A stretch of 64,000 nt of DNA from Rhizobacter sp. OV335 (GTDB taxonomy: Bacteria; Pseudomonadota; Gammaproteobacteria; Burkholderiales; Burkholderiaceae_C): contig NZ_FRCQ01000004.1 in assembly GCF_900142965.1 (NCBI RefSeq), forward strand, positions 186,001 to 250,000. Reading direction: 5' to 3'. The position numbers and the translations under genes are program-made. A model generated the notes under the pieces. The model was not told the DNA's origin and did no database searches. It saw nothing but the letters and a program-made list of their open reading frames with translations. Shown here piece after piece: positions 52,824 to 61,540 of this stretch (positions are counted from its first letter, which is position 1; every line of letters begins with the position of its first letter).

Positions 52824-53543
52824 TCAGGCGGGCAGCGGCTCGCGGCGCAGCGCCGCCGTCAGCGCCGAGGGCGACTGGTAGCCGCACTGCAGCGCGGCCT
52901 GGTAGACCGGCATGCCGGCGTCGAGGCAGCGGCGGGCCGCCGCGAGGCGACGCCGCCGCACCAGCGCCATCGGGCTCATGCCGAGCTCGGCCCGGCAACG
53001 CAACGCGAACTGCGGTGCGCTCAGGTGGACCTGCGCCGCGAGGTCGGCGACGGCCAGCGGCTCGTCGAGGCGCTCATCGATCCAGCGGTCGAGCGCCTCC
53101 CAGTCGATGCTGCGGCGCAGCCGCGGCCCGCCGAGCGGCGTGCTGGCGGCCAGGCTCGCGATCAGCAGCTCGATGGTCGCGGCCTGCGAGGCCGCGTCGT
53201 CGGCATGCCGGCGGCTGGCGAGGTAGCGCATCAGGTGGGCGGTCGACGGGTGGACCGAGCGCACCTGCCCCGCCAGCGGCGCCAGCGCCGCGCGGTGCGC
53301 AGCCTCGCCGGAGCGCAGCACCAGGCAGGCCGCGCCGGAGCGCATCGCGCAGCAACGCTGCTCGCCGGGCGGGATCACCAGCACGCGGCCGGCCTGCACC
53401 GCGTGGCGGCGGCCCTTCAGCATCAGCTCGAGGCGCCCCTGCATGCCGAAGACGACCTGGAAGTGGTCGCTGGCCGGCACCGTCTCGTCGCCGGACTGCA
53501 GGGTCAGCATCGAAACCGAGGGAAAGCTGGGGACGGAACTCAT
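52824..53543 (-). CDS. AraC-family transcription regulator
   Basis: 239 residues: a cupin-like N-terminal sensor (HFQVVFGMQGRLELMLKGRRHAVQAGRVLVIPPGEQRCC) and two helix-turn-helices (AVADLAAQVHLSAPQFALRCRAELGMSPMALVRRRRLAAARRCLD ... VYQAALQCGYQSPSALTAALRR). ATG at 53541-53543 chosen over a GTG four codons upstream. It may control the binding-protein operon directly downstream, where 137 bases of intergenic space remain. Confidence 0.9.
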   Translation of the reverse strand: MSSVPSFPSVSMLTLQSGDETVPASDHFQVVFGMQGRLELMLKGRRHAVQAGRVLVIPPGEQRCCAMRSGAACLVLRSGEAAHRAALAPLAGQVRSVHPSTAHLMRYLASRRHADDAASQAATIELLIASLAASTPLGGPRLRRSIDWEALDRWIDERLDEPLAVADLAAQVHLSAPQFALRCRAELGMSPMALVRRRRLAAARRCLDAGMPVYQAALQCGYQSPSALTAALRREPLPA

Positions 53544-53578
53544 TGACAGCAGCACGGCGCCGGTGAAAGATCGAACCT

Positions 53579-53597
53579 GGATTCATGAGATGAATCC
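53579..53597. promoter_or_regulatory. Palindromic operator for the TetR-type regulator
   Basis: GGATTCAT-GAG-ATGAATCC: perfect 8-base arms with a 3-base centre, 43 bases before the TetR gene. Extra half-sites GGATTCA (53598-) and GATTCAT (about 53625) follow. Position and symmetry fit autorepression and possible control of the divergent AraC gene. Confidence 0.7.
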
Positions 53598-53639
53598 GGA
53601 TTCAGAGCTTAGGCGACCCAAGGCGATTCATCAACCCGC

Positions 53640-54302
53640 ATGGCGTACCAGCGCACCCCTTATGTCGAGAGCAAGCGTGCCGAGGCGCGCGACCGCTTCA
53701 TCGAGGCCGGCGTGACGCTGCTGGCGCAGGGCGGCTGGCGCGACGTGCAGATGTCGGCTGTCGCGGCGCTGGCGGGGCTGTCGACGGGCGCGCTGTACCT
53801 GCATTTCCCGTCGAAGACGCAGCTGCTGCTGGAGCTGTACCGCGTGCAGGCGGGCAAGGAGCTGGAGGTCACGACGGCGATCGCCGCACAAGCAGGCACG
53901 GCGCGCGAGCGGCTCGCGGCGGCCATCGGCAGCTTCGCGCAGCGCGCGCTGAACGGCGGGCGGCTGTCGTACGCGCTGGTGCAGGAGCCGACCGACAACG
54001 AGGTCGAGCAGCTGCGGCTGCAGTTCCATGCCGAGTTCATCGCGCTGTTCCAGAAGATCCTGGACGACGGCCGGGCGAGCGGCGAACTGCGCGTGGCCGA
54101 CACGCGCGTTGCGGCGGCCTGCGTGTTCGGCAGCATCACCGAATCGCTGCTGCACCCGCTGGGCATGGCCGCGCAGGCAGCGGGCGAGGTGAAGCGCGGG
54201 CGCCGGGTCGACGCGTCGGCGCTGATCGGGCCGCTGGTGGATTTCTGTTTTCACGGGGCGGCGGGCGAAGCCGCGCCTGCCAAGCGGCGCACCCGGTCAT
54301 GA
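53640..54302 (+). CDS. TetR-family transcription regulator
   Basis: 220 residues: N-terminal helix-turn-helix with ARDRFIEAGVTLLAQGGWRDVQMSAVAALAGLSTGALYLHFPSKTQLLLELY, then a variable ligand-binding helical domain. Divergent from the AraC gene and converging on the lipoprotein gene. A palindrome lies in its promoter region. Confidence 0.92.
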   Translation: MAYQRTPYVESKRAEARDRFIEAGVTLLAQGGWRDVQMSAVAALAGLSTGALYLHFPSKTQLLLELYRVQAGKELEVTTAIAAQAGTARERLAAAIGSFAQRALNGGRLSYALVQEPTDNEVEQLRLQFHAEFIALFQKILDDGRASGELRVADTRVAAACVFGSITESLLHPLGMAAQAAGEVKRGRRVDASALIGPLVDFCFHGAAGEAAPAKRRTRS

Positions 54303-54309
54303 CCCTCAA

Positions 54310-54338
54310 GCCCATCCGGAGCGCCGCCCCGGATGGGC
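54310..54338. terminator. Terminator-like hairpin between converging genes
   Basis: GCCCATCCGG (54310-54319) pairs perfectly with CCGGATGGGC (54329-54338) around a 9-base loop, between the ends of the TetR and lipoprotein genes. No T-tract. Confidence 0.6.
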
Positions 54339-54345
54339 CTCCGGG

Positions 54346-56352
54346 CTACTGCGCCAGGTACCCGTTGTTCGCCCCGTCCTTCACCGTCGGCCCGCGGTCG
54401 TTGATCACGTGCGTGATCTCGCCCTTGCCGCCCAGCGAGACAGTCGCCATGCGGGTGAACTGCACGCCGGCCGCCGTCGGCGCCTCGATCGCGCTGCCCA
54501 GCTTGACCTGCGGGTTGGTCTGGAAGAAGCAGTAGATGCCCAGGCCCGTCGCCATGTGGCTCGTCACCTGGCTGCCGAGCTTGTACGACGCATAGCCGTT
54601 GGCCGTGCCGTTCATCCACGCCGCCTGGTTCGGCACGTCGTACGGGATCTCGCTCTGGTAGAAGTAGAGCTTGCCGCCGTTGCCGTTCCACAGCGTCTGG
54701 TACTCGTGGAAGTGCTCGACGAACAGGCCGTACAGCGTCACGTCGGCACCATTGACGACCAGCCCGTTGCGCGTCGTGTTGACGGTCCAGCCCACCCCAT
54801 CACCGTGGTCGGCGCGCCAGATCCAGAAGTGGTCGCCCAGCACCTGCCGGCTGTTGATCACCAGGCTGGCGTCGGCCTTGCCGGGCCCGGCCCCGCCGAC
54901 GCGGAAGAACAGGTCGTGCAGCGAACTCGGGTTGGCCGAGTGATCGGCCGTGCCGTTCGCCGTGCCCACCTCCAGCAGCGACGGCGAGCTGGTGGTGCCG
55001 GCATCGAACAGCAGGCCGGCGACCTTGACGCCGTCGACATCGGCCACCTGCATCGCGGTCACGCCACCGTCCGGGATCAGCGTCGCGAGACCCAGCCCCA
55101 GCACCACGGTGTTCGCCTTCGTGACCTTCAGCGTCTCCTTCAGGTGGTACACGCCCGGCGTGAACAGCAGGTGCTTGCCGCCGGCCAGCGCGGCGTTCAG
55201 CGTGGCGGTGCTGTCGGCCGGCTTCGCGACGTAGAAGTCGGCGATCGGGATCGACTGGCTCGGCGGCGCGTTGTTGTTCAGCCAGCTCACGCCGTGGCTG
55301 TTGCTGCGCACCGAGGGCACGACGACGGCATAGCGCCCGTCGCCGCCGACCGTCAGGAACGGCTTCTCGCGCACCGACGGCGTCTGCGGCACCGTGGTGT
55401 GCGGCGTGCCCGGCCAGGCGTTGCCGGGCGGCGCGTTGTCGCTGCCGACGAACACCATGTTCCACACGCCACCGCTCCAGCTGCCGAAGGATGCATTGCG
55501 CGACATCCACTGCTGCTGGCTGCCGGAACCGGTGTTGCCGTCGATCTTGCTGTCGGCGATGAAGCCGCCGCTGGACCAGCCGCCGCCCGGGTCGAGCGTC
55601 ATGTTGCCCTTCACGTGCATGCGGCGGAACGGCGCGGCCTGCGCCACCGCCCACAGCAGCGATTCACCGTTCTGCGGCGCCACCGACAGGTTCTCGGCGC
55701 TGCGCCAGAAGTTCTGCGTCGCATTGCCGTCGAACCACGCGGCGTCGACCTGCGTGCGGCCGTTGATCGTCACGTCGTCCGGCGAGGCGCCGAGGCCCAG
55801 CACCTGCGTGTAGAAGCCGACGTTGATGTTGACGCGGTAGGTGCCCGGCTTGAACGCAAGCGCATAGCGCTCGGTACCGAACTGGTTGCGCTGCTGCGTC
55901 GCGAACACGGCATCGACCTTGGCCTGCAGCGTGGCCTGCGGCGTCGACGGATCGAACACCAGCACGTTCGGGCCGAGGTCGGGCGTCGCGCCGGTGTCGG
56001 GCACGGTGCCGGGTGCGGGGGCCGGGGACGGCGCTGCAGGAGAAGGTGCCGGCGCGGGTGCCGGTGCAGGCGCAGGGCTCGGAGCAGGAGAGGGACTGGG
56101 CGCCGGTGCAGGTGCAGGCGCCGGACTCGGCGAAGGTGCCGGGCTCGGCGCGGGAGCGGGGGCCGGTGCAGGGGATGGCGCGGGGGCGGGAGCCGGTGAT
56201 GGCGAGGGCGCCGACGAACTCGGCGGGCTGCCCGCCGGCGCGTCGTCCTTGCCGCCACCGCAGGCCGCGACGGCCACCGCAGAGGCGAACATCGCCGCAA
56301 GAAGCGCGGCACGCGAGGGGGCGTGCGGGCGGGTGGAATCGTCGGGCTGCAT
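54346..56352 (-). CDS. Lipoprotein with Pro/Ala/Ser tract and pectate-lyase-like beta-helix
   Basis: 668 residues. Lipoprotein signal ending AVAVAAC followed by GGGKDD. Residues about 40-125 are almost purely Pro, Ala and Ser, a spacer as in surface-exposed lipoproteins. Then a parallel beta-helix: PQATLQAKVDAVFATQQRNQFG, LAFKPGTYRVNINVGFYTQVLGLG, VITKANTVVLGLGLATLIP-like coils, LGDHFWIWRADHGDGVGW, LVVNGADVTLYGLFVEHFHEYQTLWNGNGG, matching GH55-like or pectate-lyase-3-like secreted proteins often annotated as adenylyl cyclase or factor 5/8 proteins. It probably binds or hydrolyses a beta-glucan or other polysaccharide outside the cell. Confidence 0.85.
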   Translation of the reverse strand: MQPDDSTRPHAPSRAALLAAMFASAVAVAACGGGKDDAPAGSPPSSSAPSPSPAPAPAPSPAPAPAPAPSPAPSPSPAPAPAPAPSPSPAPSPAPAPAPAPAPSPAAPSPAPAPGTVPDTGATPDLGPNVLVFDPSTPQATLQAKVDAVFATQQRNQFGTERYALAFKPGTYRVNINVGFYTQVLGLGASPDDVTINGRTQVDAAWFDGNATQNFWRSAENLSVAPQNGESLLWAVAQAAPFRRMHVKGNMTLDPGGGWSSGGFIADSKIDGNTGSGSQQQWMSRNASFGSWSGGVWNMVFVGSDNAPPGNAWPGTPHTTVPQTPSVREKPFLTVGGDGRYAVVVPSVRSNSHGVSWLNNNAPPSQSIPIADFYVAKPADSTATLNAALAGGKHLLFTPGVYHLKETLKVTKANTVVLGLGLATLIPDGGVTAMQVADVDGVKVAGLLFDAGTTSSPSLLEVGTANGTADHSANPSSLHDLFFRVGGAGPGKADASLVINSRQVLGDHFWIWRADHGDGVGWTVNTTRNGLVVNGADVTLYGLFVEHFHEYQTLWNGNGGKLYFYQSEIPYDVPNQAAWMNGTANGYASYKLGSQVTSHMATGLGIYCFFQTNPQVKLGSAIEAPTAAGVQFTRMATVSLGGKGEITHVINDRGPTVKDGANNGYLAQ

Positions 56353-56491
56353 GGGGCTCTCTTCCTGTTACACGGAACGGTCTTGTTCCATGACGCAGAA
56401 AACGTGCCTTTGTCACGACCCGGCCGGGTGGGGGCAGAGCTGACGATTCGTGTGTCGTCACTCCGAAGCTGCGATGGCTGGCATGCCGCAT

Positions 56492-56524
56492 CACGATGGG
56501 CGCGCACGCAGCGCGTCCATCGTG
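56492..56524. terminator. Long near-perfect hairpin after the crystallin-like gene
   Basis: CACGATGGGCGCGC (56492-56505) and GCGCGTCCATCGTG (56511-56524) pair over 14 positions with one G-U/A-C exception, loop ACGCA. It lies about 50 bases after the end of the gene at 56575 and upstream of the beta-helix lipoprotein gene, so it may end the former transcript. Confidence 0.5.
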
Positions 56525-56574
56525 TAAGCAGGCTTTACAGCATGTCGCTTGGAAGTTCAGCTCAAAGCGTCAGC

Positions 56575-57681
56575 TCAAAGGCGCGGTTCGCCGTTGTCGT
56601 TGACGACCACCGTGCGGCCCGGCGGGGCGGTCATCTGCACGTGGTGCTCGACGCCGCGGAACTGGTAGGCCACGTCCCAGTACTCGGGGCGGCCTTGCGC
56701 CGGCACGGCGGCGCAGCGCTGCACGTCCTGCGTCGCGACGCTGCGGCCGTCGCGGCCGACGTTGGCGCCGATCACCGCACCGGCCACCGCGCCGCCGACG
56801 GTCGCGATGTCGCGACCCGAGCCGCTGCCGACCTGGTGGCCGAGGATGCCGCCGACGATCCCGCCGATCACCGCACCGCCGACGTTCGGGTCACCACGCT
56901 CGTTTTTCACGACCTGCTCGCGCTCGACCCAGCAGCGTTGCGTCGGCGCGGCATAGACCGCGTGCACCGCCGTCACCGGCGCTTCGAAGATGCGCTCCTG
57001 CGGGCGACGGCGCCAGTCGTAGACCGGCGCCGGCGGCGGCGCATAGCGGCCTTCGTCATAGCGGGCGGCGGGGTGCAGCGCGCGCACCGACGACAGCCGG
57101 TCGTTCAGCCCCATCGAGCGCAGGTCGGGGTAGCGGCCCGGGCGCAGGATCACGCAGCGGCCGCTGAAGTCGGCGTGTTCGCAGGCCTCCCAGCGTTCGC
57201 CGAGCACGATCACCGACGACGCGCGGTCGTTGAAGCCGAAGCGGTCGAAGTTGACGACGTCGCGTTCGGTGCTGAACGCGCGGCCCTGGAAGCCCTCGCG
57301 CTCGAAGAAGGTGATCTGCCCGTCCATCGGCGGCGGCGCGTAGCGGCCTTCGTCGTGGCGGCGGTCGCGATCGACCGGGCGGGCCGACGACAGCTTGTCG
57401 TTCATGCGCATCGCGCCGAGCGACGCATAGCTGCCGGGCCGCAGGATGAAGCACTGGCCGCCGTAGTCGACGTGCTCGCAGACCTCCCAGGGCTCGCCGC
57501 GCACCACAACCGACGAGACGCGGTCGTTGAAGCCGATGCGGGTGAAGTCGTTCAACGGGTCGCGGGCGGCGAAGCTGCGGCCGCCGAAGTTGTCGTGCTC
57601 GTAGAAGGTGGCCTCGGCCGACGCGGCGCTGGCACCGATCGCGGCACACAAGGCCAGTGCGATCTTCAAGACTGCTTTCAT
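56575..57681 (-). CDS. Secreted beta/gamma-crystallin plus glycine-zipper protein
   Basis: 368 residues with a Sec signal (MKAVLKIALALCAAIGASAASA). Two beta/gamma-crystallin-type modules (about 23-100 and 115-195: ATFYEHDNFGGRSF...FNDRVSSVVV...VCEHVDYGGQCFILRPG and ITFFEREGFQGRAF...CEHADFSGRCVILRPG) are followed by a glycine-zipper 2TM domain (GGAVIGGIVGGILGHQVGSG.SGRDIATVGGAVAGAVIGANVG) and a short tail. The NDR/KLSS and NDRLSS stretches are of the Ca2+-binding type. Likely a periplasmic or surface Ca2+-binding protein that inserts in or spans a membrane. The ATG 12 bases upstream (57691-57693) is also possible. Confidence 0.85.
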   Translation of the reverse strand: MKAVLKIALALCAAIGASAASAEATFYEHDNFGGRSFAARDPLNDFTRIGFNDRVSSVVVRGEPWEVCEHVDYGGQCFILRPGSYASLGAMRMNDKLSSARPVDRDRRHDEGRYAPPPMDGQITFFEREGFQGRAFSTERDVVNFDRFGFNDRASSVIVLGERWEACEHADFSGRCVILRPGRYPDLRSMGLNDRLSSVRALHPAARYDEGRYAPPPAPVYDWRRRPQERIFEAPVTAVHAVYAAPTQRCWVEREQVVKNERGDPNVGGAVIGGIVGGILGHQVGSGSGRDIATVGGAVAGAVIGANVGRDGRSVATQDVQRCAAVPAQGRPEYWDVAYQFRGVEHHVQMTAPPGRTVVVNDNGEPRL

Positions 57682-57820
57682 GGGGGCGTCCATCCTGGTT
57701 GGGATTCGTCGCGGGGCCGGTGCGGCCCTGCATGGGGCGAACAACGCGCGGGGCGGTGTGTCAGACGACACGCGCGCGATCGAAGCGTCGGATTTACAAG
57801 CAGACACGTCGGGCCGGGCC

Positions 57821-58492
57821 TCACGCGGCTTGCAATGCAGCACCGACCGCGATCGGAACACGGTTGGCACGCACGTAGGCCAGGCCCGCCCGCCCGGACC
57901 ATTCAGCCAACTCCGCCGCCACATCGACGCCGAGTTCGTTCCAGTACGACACCAGCACCTCCTCGCTGACGCGATGTTTCAACAGGCGCTTCGCGTAATG
58001 CGCCGCCCGTTCGAAATCCAGCGGCTCGCCCTGCTCGAAGTACTCGAGCCGCCCATGGTCGTTGCGCATGACCCTGACGACGCGCGGCCGCGTCGCCACG
58101 GCACCTTGCCGCACGACCAGTTCGCCGAGTGCATCGGCATGCTGCCAGTCACGGCAGAGCGAGGTGCTGATCACACGGCAGCGCAGGCGGATCGCGATCG
58201 TCGTCAGCAGGCCGTCGGCGCGATCGGTCTCGGCGCTCCACAGGCAGGTCTGTCCGGGCCGGCTGGCGGATGCGGCGAGCACGCCGAACTGCACCCGGCC
58301 TGCGTAGCGGTCCACTGCCGACATGTCGAAGCGGCATGGCAACGCGTGCCATGCCACCCAGCCATCACGCGCCGCGGCCTCCCAGAGCAAGCGGCACAGC
58401 GCCATGACTTCGGCCGGGTCGGCCTCGATCAGGCTGAACGATTCGGGGTGGAGGCCGGCCAGGCCGGTCGGCAGCAGAGCCGTTGACGTCAT
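57821..58492 (-). CDS. Uncharacterised protein, 223 residues
   Basis: Soluble, without signal or membrane segments; Trp-rich start region (LLWEAAARDGWVAWHALPC), RVVRVMRNDHGRLEYFEQGEPLDFERAAHYAKRLLKHRVSEEVLVSYWNELGVDV near the end. Third-position GC is normal, so this is a real gene. No family recognised. ATGA overlap with the small gene upstream suggests a two-gene unit. Confidence 0.7.
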   Translation of the reverse strand: MTSTALLPTGLAGLHPESFSLIEADPAEVMALCRLLWEAAARDGWVAWHALPCRFDMSAVDRYAGRVQFGVLAASASRPGQTCLWSAETDRADGLLTTIAIRLRCRVISTSLCRDWQHADALGELVVRQGAVATRPRVVRVMRNDHGRLEYFEQGEPLDFERAAHYAKRLLKHRVSEEVLVSYWNELGVDVAAELAEWSGRAGLAYVRANRVPIAVGAALQAA

Positions 58493-58740
58493 GGGGCCGG
58501 CGCGCGGAAGTCATGGCGGGCACGGCCGGCTGCGGCCAGCAGAACGACGTGCGCGAGCGGTCCCACCGACGCGGTCAGCCAGTCGACATCGGTGCCAGGC
58601 GATGCGGTCGCCAGCGGCCGCAGGCCCGAGGCCGCGGACCAGGTGTGCAAGCTCACGCCAGGCACCGCCTGGCGCAGAACGCCGAGCAACTCGGGCAGGT
58701 CCGACGGCGCGGCATGGAACTGGACGGCTCTGGAACTCAT
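58489..58740 (-). CDS. Small uncharacterised protein, 83 residues
   Basis: MSSRAVQFHAAPSDLPELLG...; starts at ATG 58738-58740 and ends in an ATGA overlap with the next gene, which supports translation. The longer in-frame extension toward 58872 runs through the divergent promoter. No recognised domain; probable partner of the 223-residue protein. Confidence 0.6.
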   Translation of the reverse strand: MSSRAVQFHAAPSDLPELLGVLRQAVPGVSLHTWSAASGLRPLATASPGTDVDWLTASVGPLAHVVLLAAAGRARHDFRAPAP

Positions 58741-58810
58741 TCGTTGAATCGACGGAAGACATGCCCCCTCGGCGCGGCGATTGTCACCCGCCGCGCCACA
58801 ATCCCGCCCC

Positions 58811-59485
58811 ATGTTCACCGCCGCCATCTTCGACATGGACGGGCTGCTGCTCGATTCCGAACGCACCATCATGAAGGCGTGGCTCGCGTCGGCACGCGCG
58901 CTCGACCTGCTGCTGCACGAGGCCGACTACATCGGCGTGGTCGGGCTGGCCCATGCCGAATCGACCGCGCGGCTGACCGCGTTGCTCGGGAGCACGCACG
59001 ACTACGAACGCGTGCAGCGCGATGCGGCGCGGCGGTTGTCACCCGAGGCCGGCGTCGTGTTCGCGCTGAAGCCTGGCGCGATGCTGCTGTTGCAGGCCTT
59101 GCAGCAACGCGGCGTGCCGTGCGCGGTGGCTTCGTCGACGCAGGTGGCGGAGGTACGCCGCCGCCTCGCGGTGGCCGGCATCGACGGCTTCTTCCGCGCG
59201 GTGGCCGGTGGCGACGAGGTGCCGCGCGGCAAGCCCGACCCCGCGGTCTACCGCCTCGCGGCCCAGCGCGCCGGCATCGACCCGCACACCGCGCTCGCGT
59301 TCGAAGACAGCGACCACGGCAGCGCCGCCGCGCGCGCCGCCGGCCTGCAGGTGGTCACCGTGCCCGACCTGAAGACCCCCGATGCCGCCAGCTCGCTGCA
59401 GCAACTGGCGTCGCTCGTCGACGCGCTGCAGCACCTCGACGACTGGTTTGCGGCGGCCCCCAGGAACACCCTGCCCGGGCTTTAG
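58811..59485 (+). CDS. HAD-family phosphatase (beta-phosphoglucomutase-like)
   Basis: 224 residues. Motif I FDMDGLLLDSE with the nucleophile Asp and acid Asp, motif II SS(T)Q, motif III Lys in GKPDPAVYRLA and motif IV FEDSDHG. The cap helical domain matches subfamily IA (GS1-like or beta-PGM-like), so it dephosphorylates a sugar phosphate or similar. It precedes the LacI-controlled sugar block but an 11-base palindrome separates it from the epimerase gene. Confidence 0.9.
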   Translation: MFTAAIFDMDGLLLDSERTIMKAWLASARALDLLLHEADYIGVVGLAHAESTARLTALLGSTHDYERVQRDAARRLSPEAGVVFALKPGAMLLLQALQQRGVPCAVASSTQVAEVRRRLAVAGIDGFFRAVAGGDEVPRGKPDPAVYRLAAQRAGIDPHTALAFEDSDHGSAAARAAGLQVVTVPDLKTPDAASSLQQLASLVDALQHLDDWFAAAPRNTLPGL

Positions 59486-59487
59486 AC

Positions 59488-59498
59488 GTTTACTAAAC
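59488..59498. promoter_or_regulatory. LacI-family operator candidate before aldose epimerase
   Basis: GTTTACTAAAC, perfect 5-base arms around one base, 28 bases before the GTG start of the epimerase. A related AAAC...GTTT site lies ahead of the binding-protein gene at 61541. Confidence 0.55.
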
Positions 59499-59526
59499 AA
59501 CGACGGGTTTCTACACTGGCCCGATC

Positions 59527-60555
59527 GTGGCCCCTCCGCCCTCCTCCACTGCTCTCCCCGAAGACGACGCTCGCCGCCTGCGCTGGGCGCATGGCGACGC
59601 GGAGTTGCACGCTTTCGGCGGCATGCTGGCGCCGGTGCACTTTCGCGCGGACGGGCAGGCGGATTTCTCGCCGCTGCACGTGGCGTCCTGGGCCGACGAT
59701 CCGCAGGCGCACCAGCAATGGCCCGGCCTGCTCGGCCGGCTGCGCGGCGAGTGGCCCTGCGTGCCGTTCGGGCGCTGCGACCGGCCCGATGGGCTGCCTG
59801 CCACCTGGCTTGCACGTCAACCCGCCGACGACTGGCCACACGGCTACGCATCGCACCATCGCTGGCAGTGGCTGCCCTCGGGACCGCTTGCGCTGGCGTT
59901 GCGCATCGAGATGCCGCCCGGGCACCCGGTGCAGCGCCTGACACGCACCGTGCGTGCCGTGGCCGACGCGCCGGCGCTGGAGATCGAACTGCAGATCGAC
60001 GCCCGCAAGCCCTGCCGGCTGCCGGTCGCGCTGCACCCGACGCTGCGGCTGGACCTCGGCCGCGTCGCGCTCGACCTGCAGCACGATGGCGCGGGCTTCA
60101 ACTACCCGGTGCCGACCGAGCCGGGGCACTCGCGGCTCATGCCCGGTGCCCGCTTCGAGCAGCTCGACGCCGTGCCGCTGGCCGACGGCACGCCGGGCGA
60201 CTTCACGCAGTTCCCGCAGCCGGCCGACGGCGAAGACCTGCTGCAGCTGATGGACATCGTCGGCCCGGTGACGGCTCGCTTCATCGACGCCGGCTGGGCG
60301 TTGACGATCGACTGGGACCGCGCGCTGCTGCCCGACCTGATGCTGTGGGTGAGCCAGCGCGGCCGGCTCGCGCCGCCATGGAGCGGCCGGCACCTCGCGC
60401 TCGGCGTCGAGCCGGTGAACGGCGCCTGGGACCTGGGCCGCGTCGGCCGCCCGCCGGCCGAGCACCCGCTGGCGGCGCGCGGCGGCATCGCGCTGCATCC
60501 CGATGCGCCATGCGTGATCCGCTATCGCCTGTCGGCGCGGCCGCTGACGCCATGA
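59527..60555 (+). CDS. Aldose 1-epimerase (galactose mutarotase)
   Basis: 342 residues of the aldose-1-epimerase fold, which interconverts alpha and beta anomers of aldoses. Includes RLRWAHGDAELHAFGGMLAPVHF, HPTLRLDL, and LALGVEPVNGAWDLG near the end, where the catalytic Glu is expected. GTG start. ATGA overlap with the LacI-type regulator; helps convert sugar imported by the ABC transporter downstream. Confidence 0.85.
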   Translation: MAPPPSSTALPEDDARRLRWAHGDAELHAFGGMLAPVHFRADGQADFSPLHVASWADDPQAHQQWPGLLGRLRGEWPCVPFGRCDRPDGLPATWLARQPADDWPHGYASHHRWQWLPSGPLALALRIEMPPGHPVQRLTRTVRAVADAPALEIELQIDARKPCRLPVALHPTLRLDLGRVALDLQHDGAGFNYPVPTEPGHSRLMPGARFEQLDAVPLADGTPGDFTQFPQPADGEDLLQLMDIVGPVTARFIDAGWALTIDWDRALLPDLMLWVSQRGRLAPPWSGRHLALGVEPVNGAWDLGRVGRPPAEHPLAARGGIALHPDAPCVIRYRLSARPLTP

Positions 60556-61538
60556 GCGCCGATGGCGTGACCATCCGCGACATCGCCGAGGCGGCCGGCG
60601 TCTCGATCGGCACCGTCTCGCGCGCGCTGAAGAACCAGCGCGGCCTCTCCGACGAAACCCGCCGCCAGGTGCGCGAGGTCGCGCGCAAGCTCGGCTACGA
60701 CCCCGGCCGGCTGCGTTCGGCCAAGGCGCGGCGGCTGCTGTTCATGGTGCACCGCCACCACAGCAGCTTCTCGCTGAACCCGTTCTTCTCGCAGGTGATG
60801 CACGGTGTCGAAGAAGCCTGCCGCGAATTCGGCGTGGTGCCGACGGTGCTCAGCACCGGCCCGGCCGATCCGGTGCGCCAGCTGCTGCGGCTGCACGAGC
60901 CCGATGCGCTGATGGCGGCCGGCTACTTCGAGGCCGAGGTCGTCGACCTGCTGCGCGCGATGGACCTGCCGCTCGCGCTGGTCGATTTCTGGATGCCGGG
61001 CTGCCGCGCGGTGAACCCCGACAACGCGCAGGGTGGCTACCTAGCGACACAGCACCTGCTGGCGCAGGGCTACCGGCGCATCGCCTACCTGGCCGGCTCG
61101 CTGGCGCACTTCAGCATCCGCGAGCGCGAGCGCGGCTACCGGCGCGCGCTGTTCGAGGCCGGCGTGCTGGCCGATCCCGATCTGGAGGTGGTCGCGCCCC
61201 CCGGGCTGGACACCACCGCCGGTGCCGAGGCCGCGATGCGCGAGCTGCTGAAGCTGCGGCCGCGGCCCGATGCCGTGTTCGCCTACAACGACATGGCCGC
61301 GCTCGCCGCGATCCGCGTCTGCCAGGCGGCCGGGCTGCGCGTGCCGCAGGACATCGCCTTCGTCGGCTTCGACGACATCGCCGCCGCGGCCTACGGCACG
61401 ATGGGGCTGACGACAATGCGCGTCGACAAGGAGGCGCTCGGCCGCACCGGCGTCGAGATGGTGATGCGGGGCGATTCGATGCCGCAGGACATCGTTCAGC
61501 CGGTCGAACTGGTGGTGCGGGACAGCAGCCTCTCGTAG
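60552..61538 (+). CDS. LacI-family transcription regulator of sugar uptake
   Basis: 328 residues: LacI helix-turn-helix and hinge (VTIRDIAEAAGVSIGTVSRALKNQRGLSDETRRQVREVARKLGYDPGRLRSAKARR) followed by a sugar-sensing domain (LFMVHRHHSSFSLNPFFSQVMHGVEE ... AFVGFDDIAAAAYGTMGLTTMRVDKEALG). ATGA overlap with the mutarotase gene. The binding sites GTTTACTAAAC at 59488 and AAACAGGGTTT at 61541 are the candidate operators. Confidence 0.9.
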   Translation: MSADGVTIRDIAEAAGVSIGTVSRALKNQRGLSDETRRQVREVARKLGYDPGRLRSAKARRLLFMVHRHHSSFSLNPFFSQVMHGVEEACREFGVVPTVLSTGPADPVRQLLRLHEPDALMAAGYFEAEVVDLLRAMDLPLALVDFWMPGCRAVNPDNAQGGYLATQHLLAQGYRRIAYLAGSLAHFSIRERERGYRRALFEAGVLADPDLEVVAPPGLDTTAGAEAAMRELLKLRPRPDAVFAYNDMAALAAIRVCQAAGLRVPQDIAFVGFDDIAAAAYGTMGLTTMRVDKEALGRTGVEMVMRGDSMPQDIVQPVELVVRDSSLS

Positions 61539-61540
61539 CT

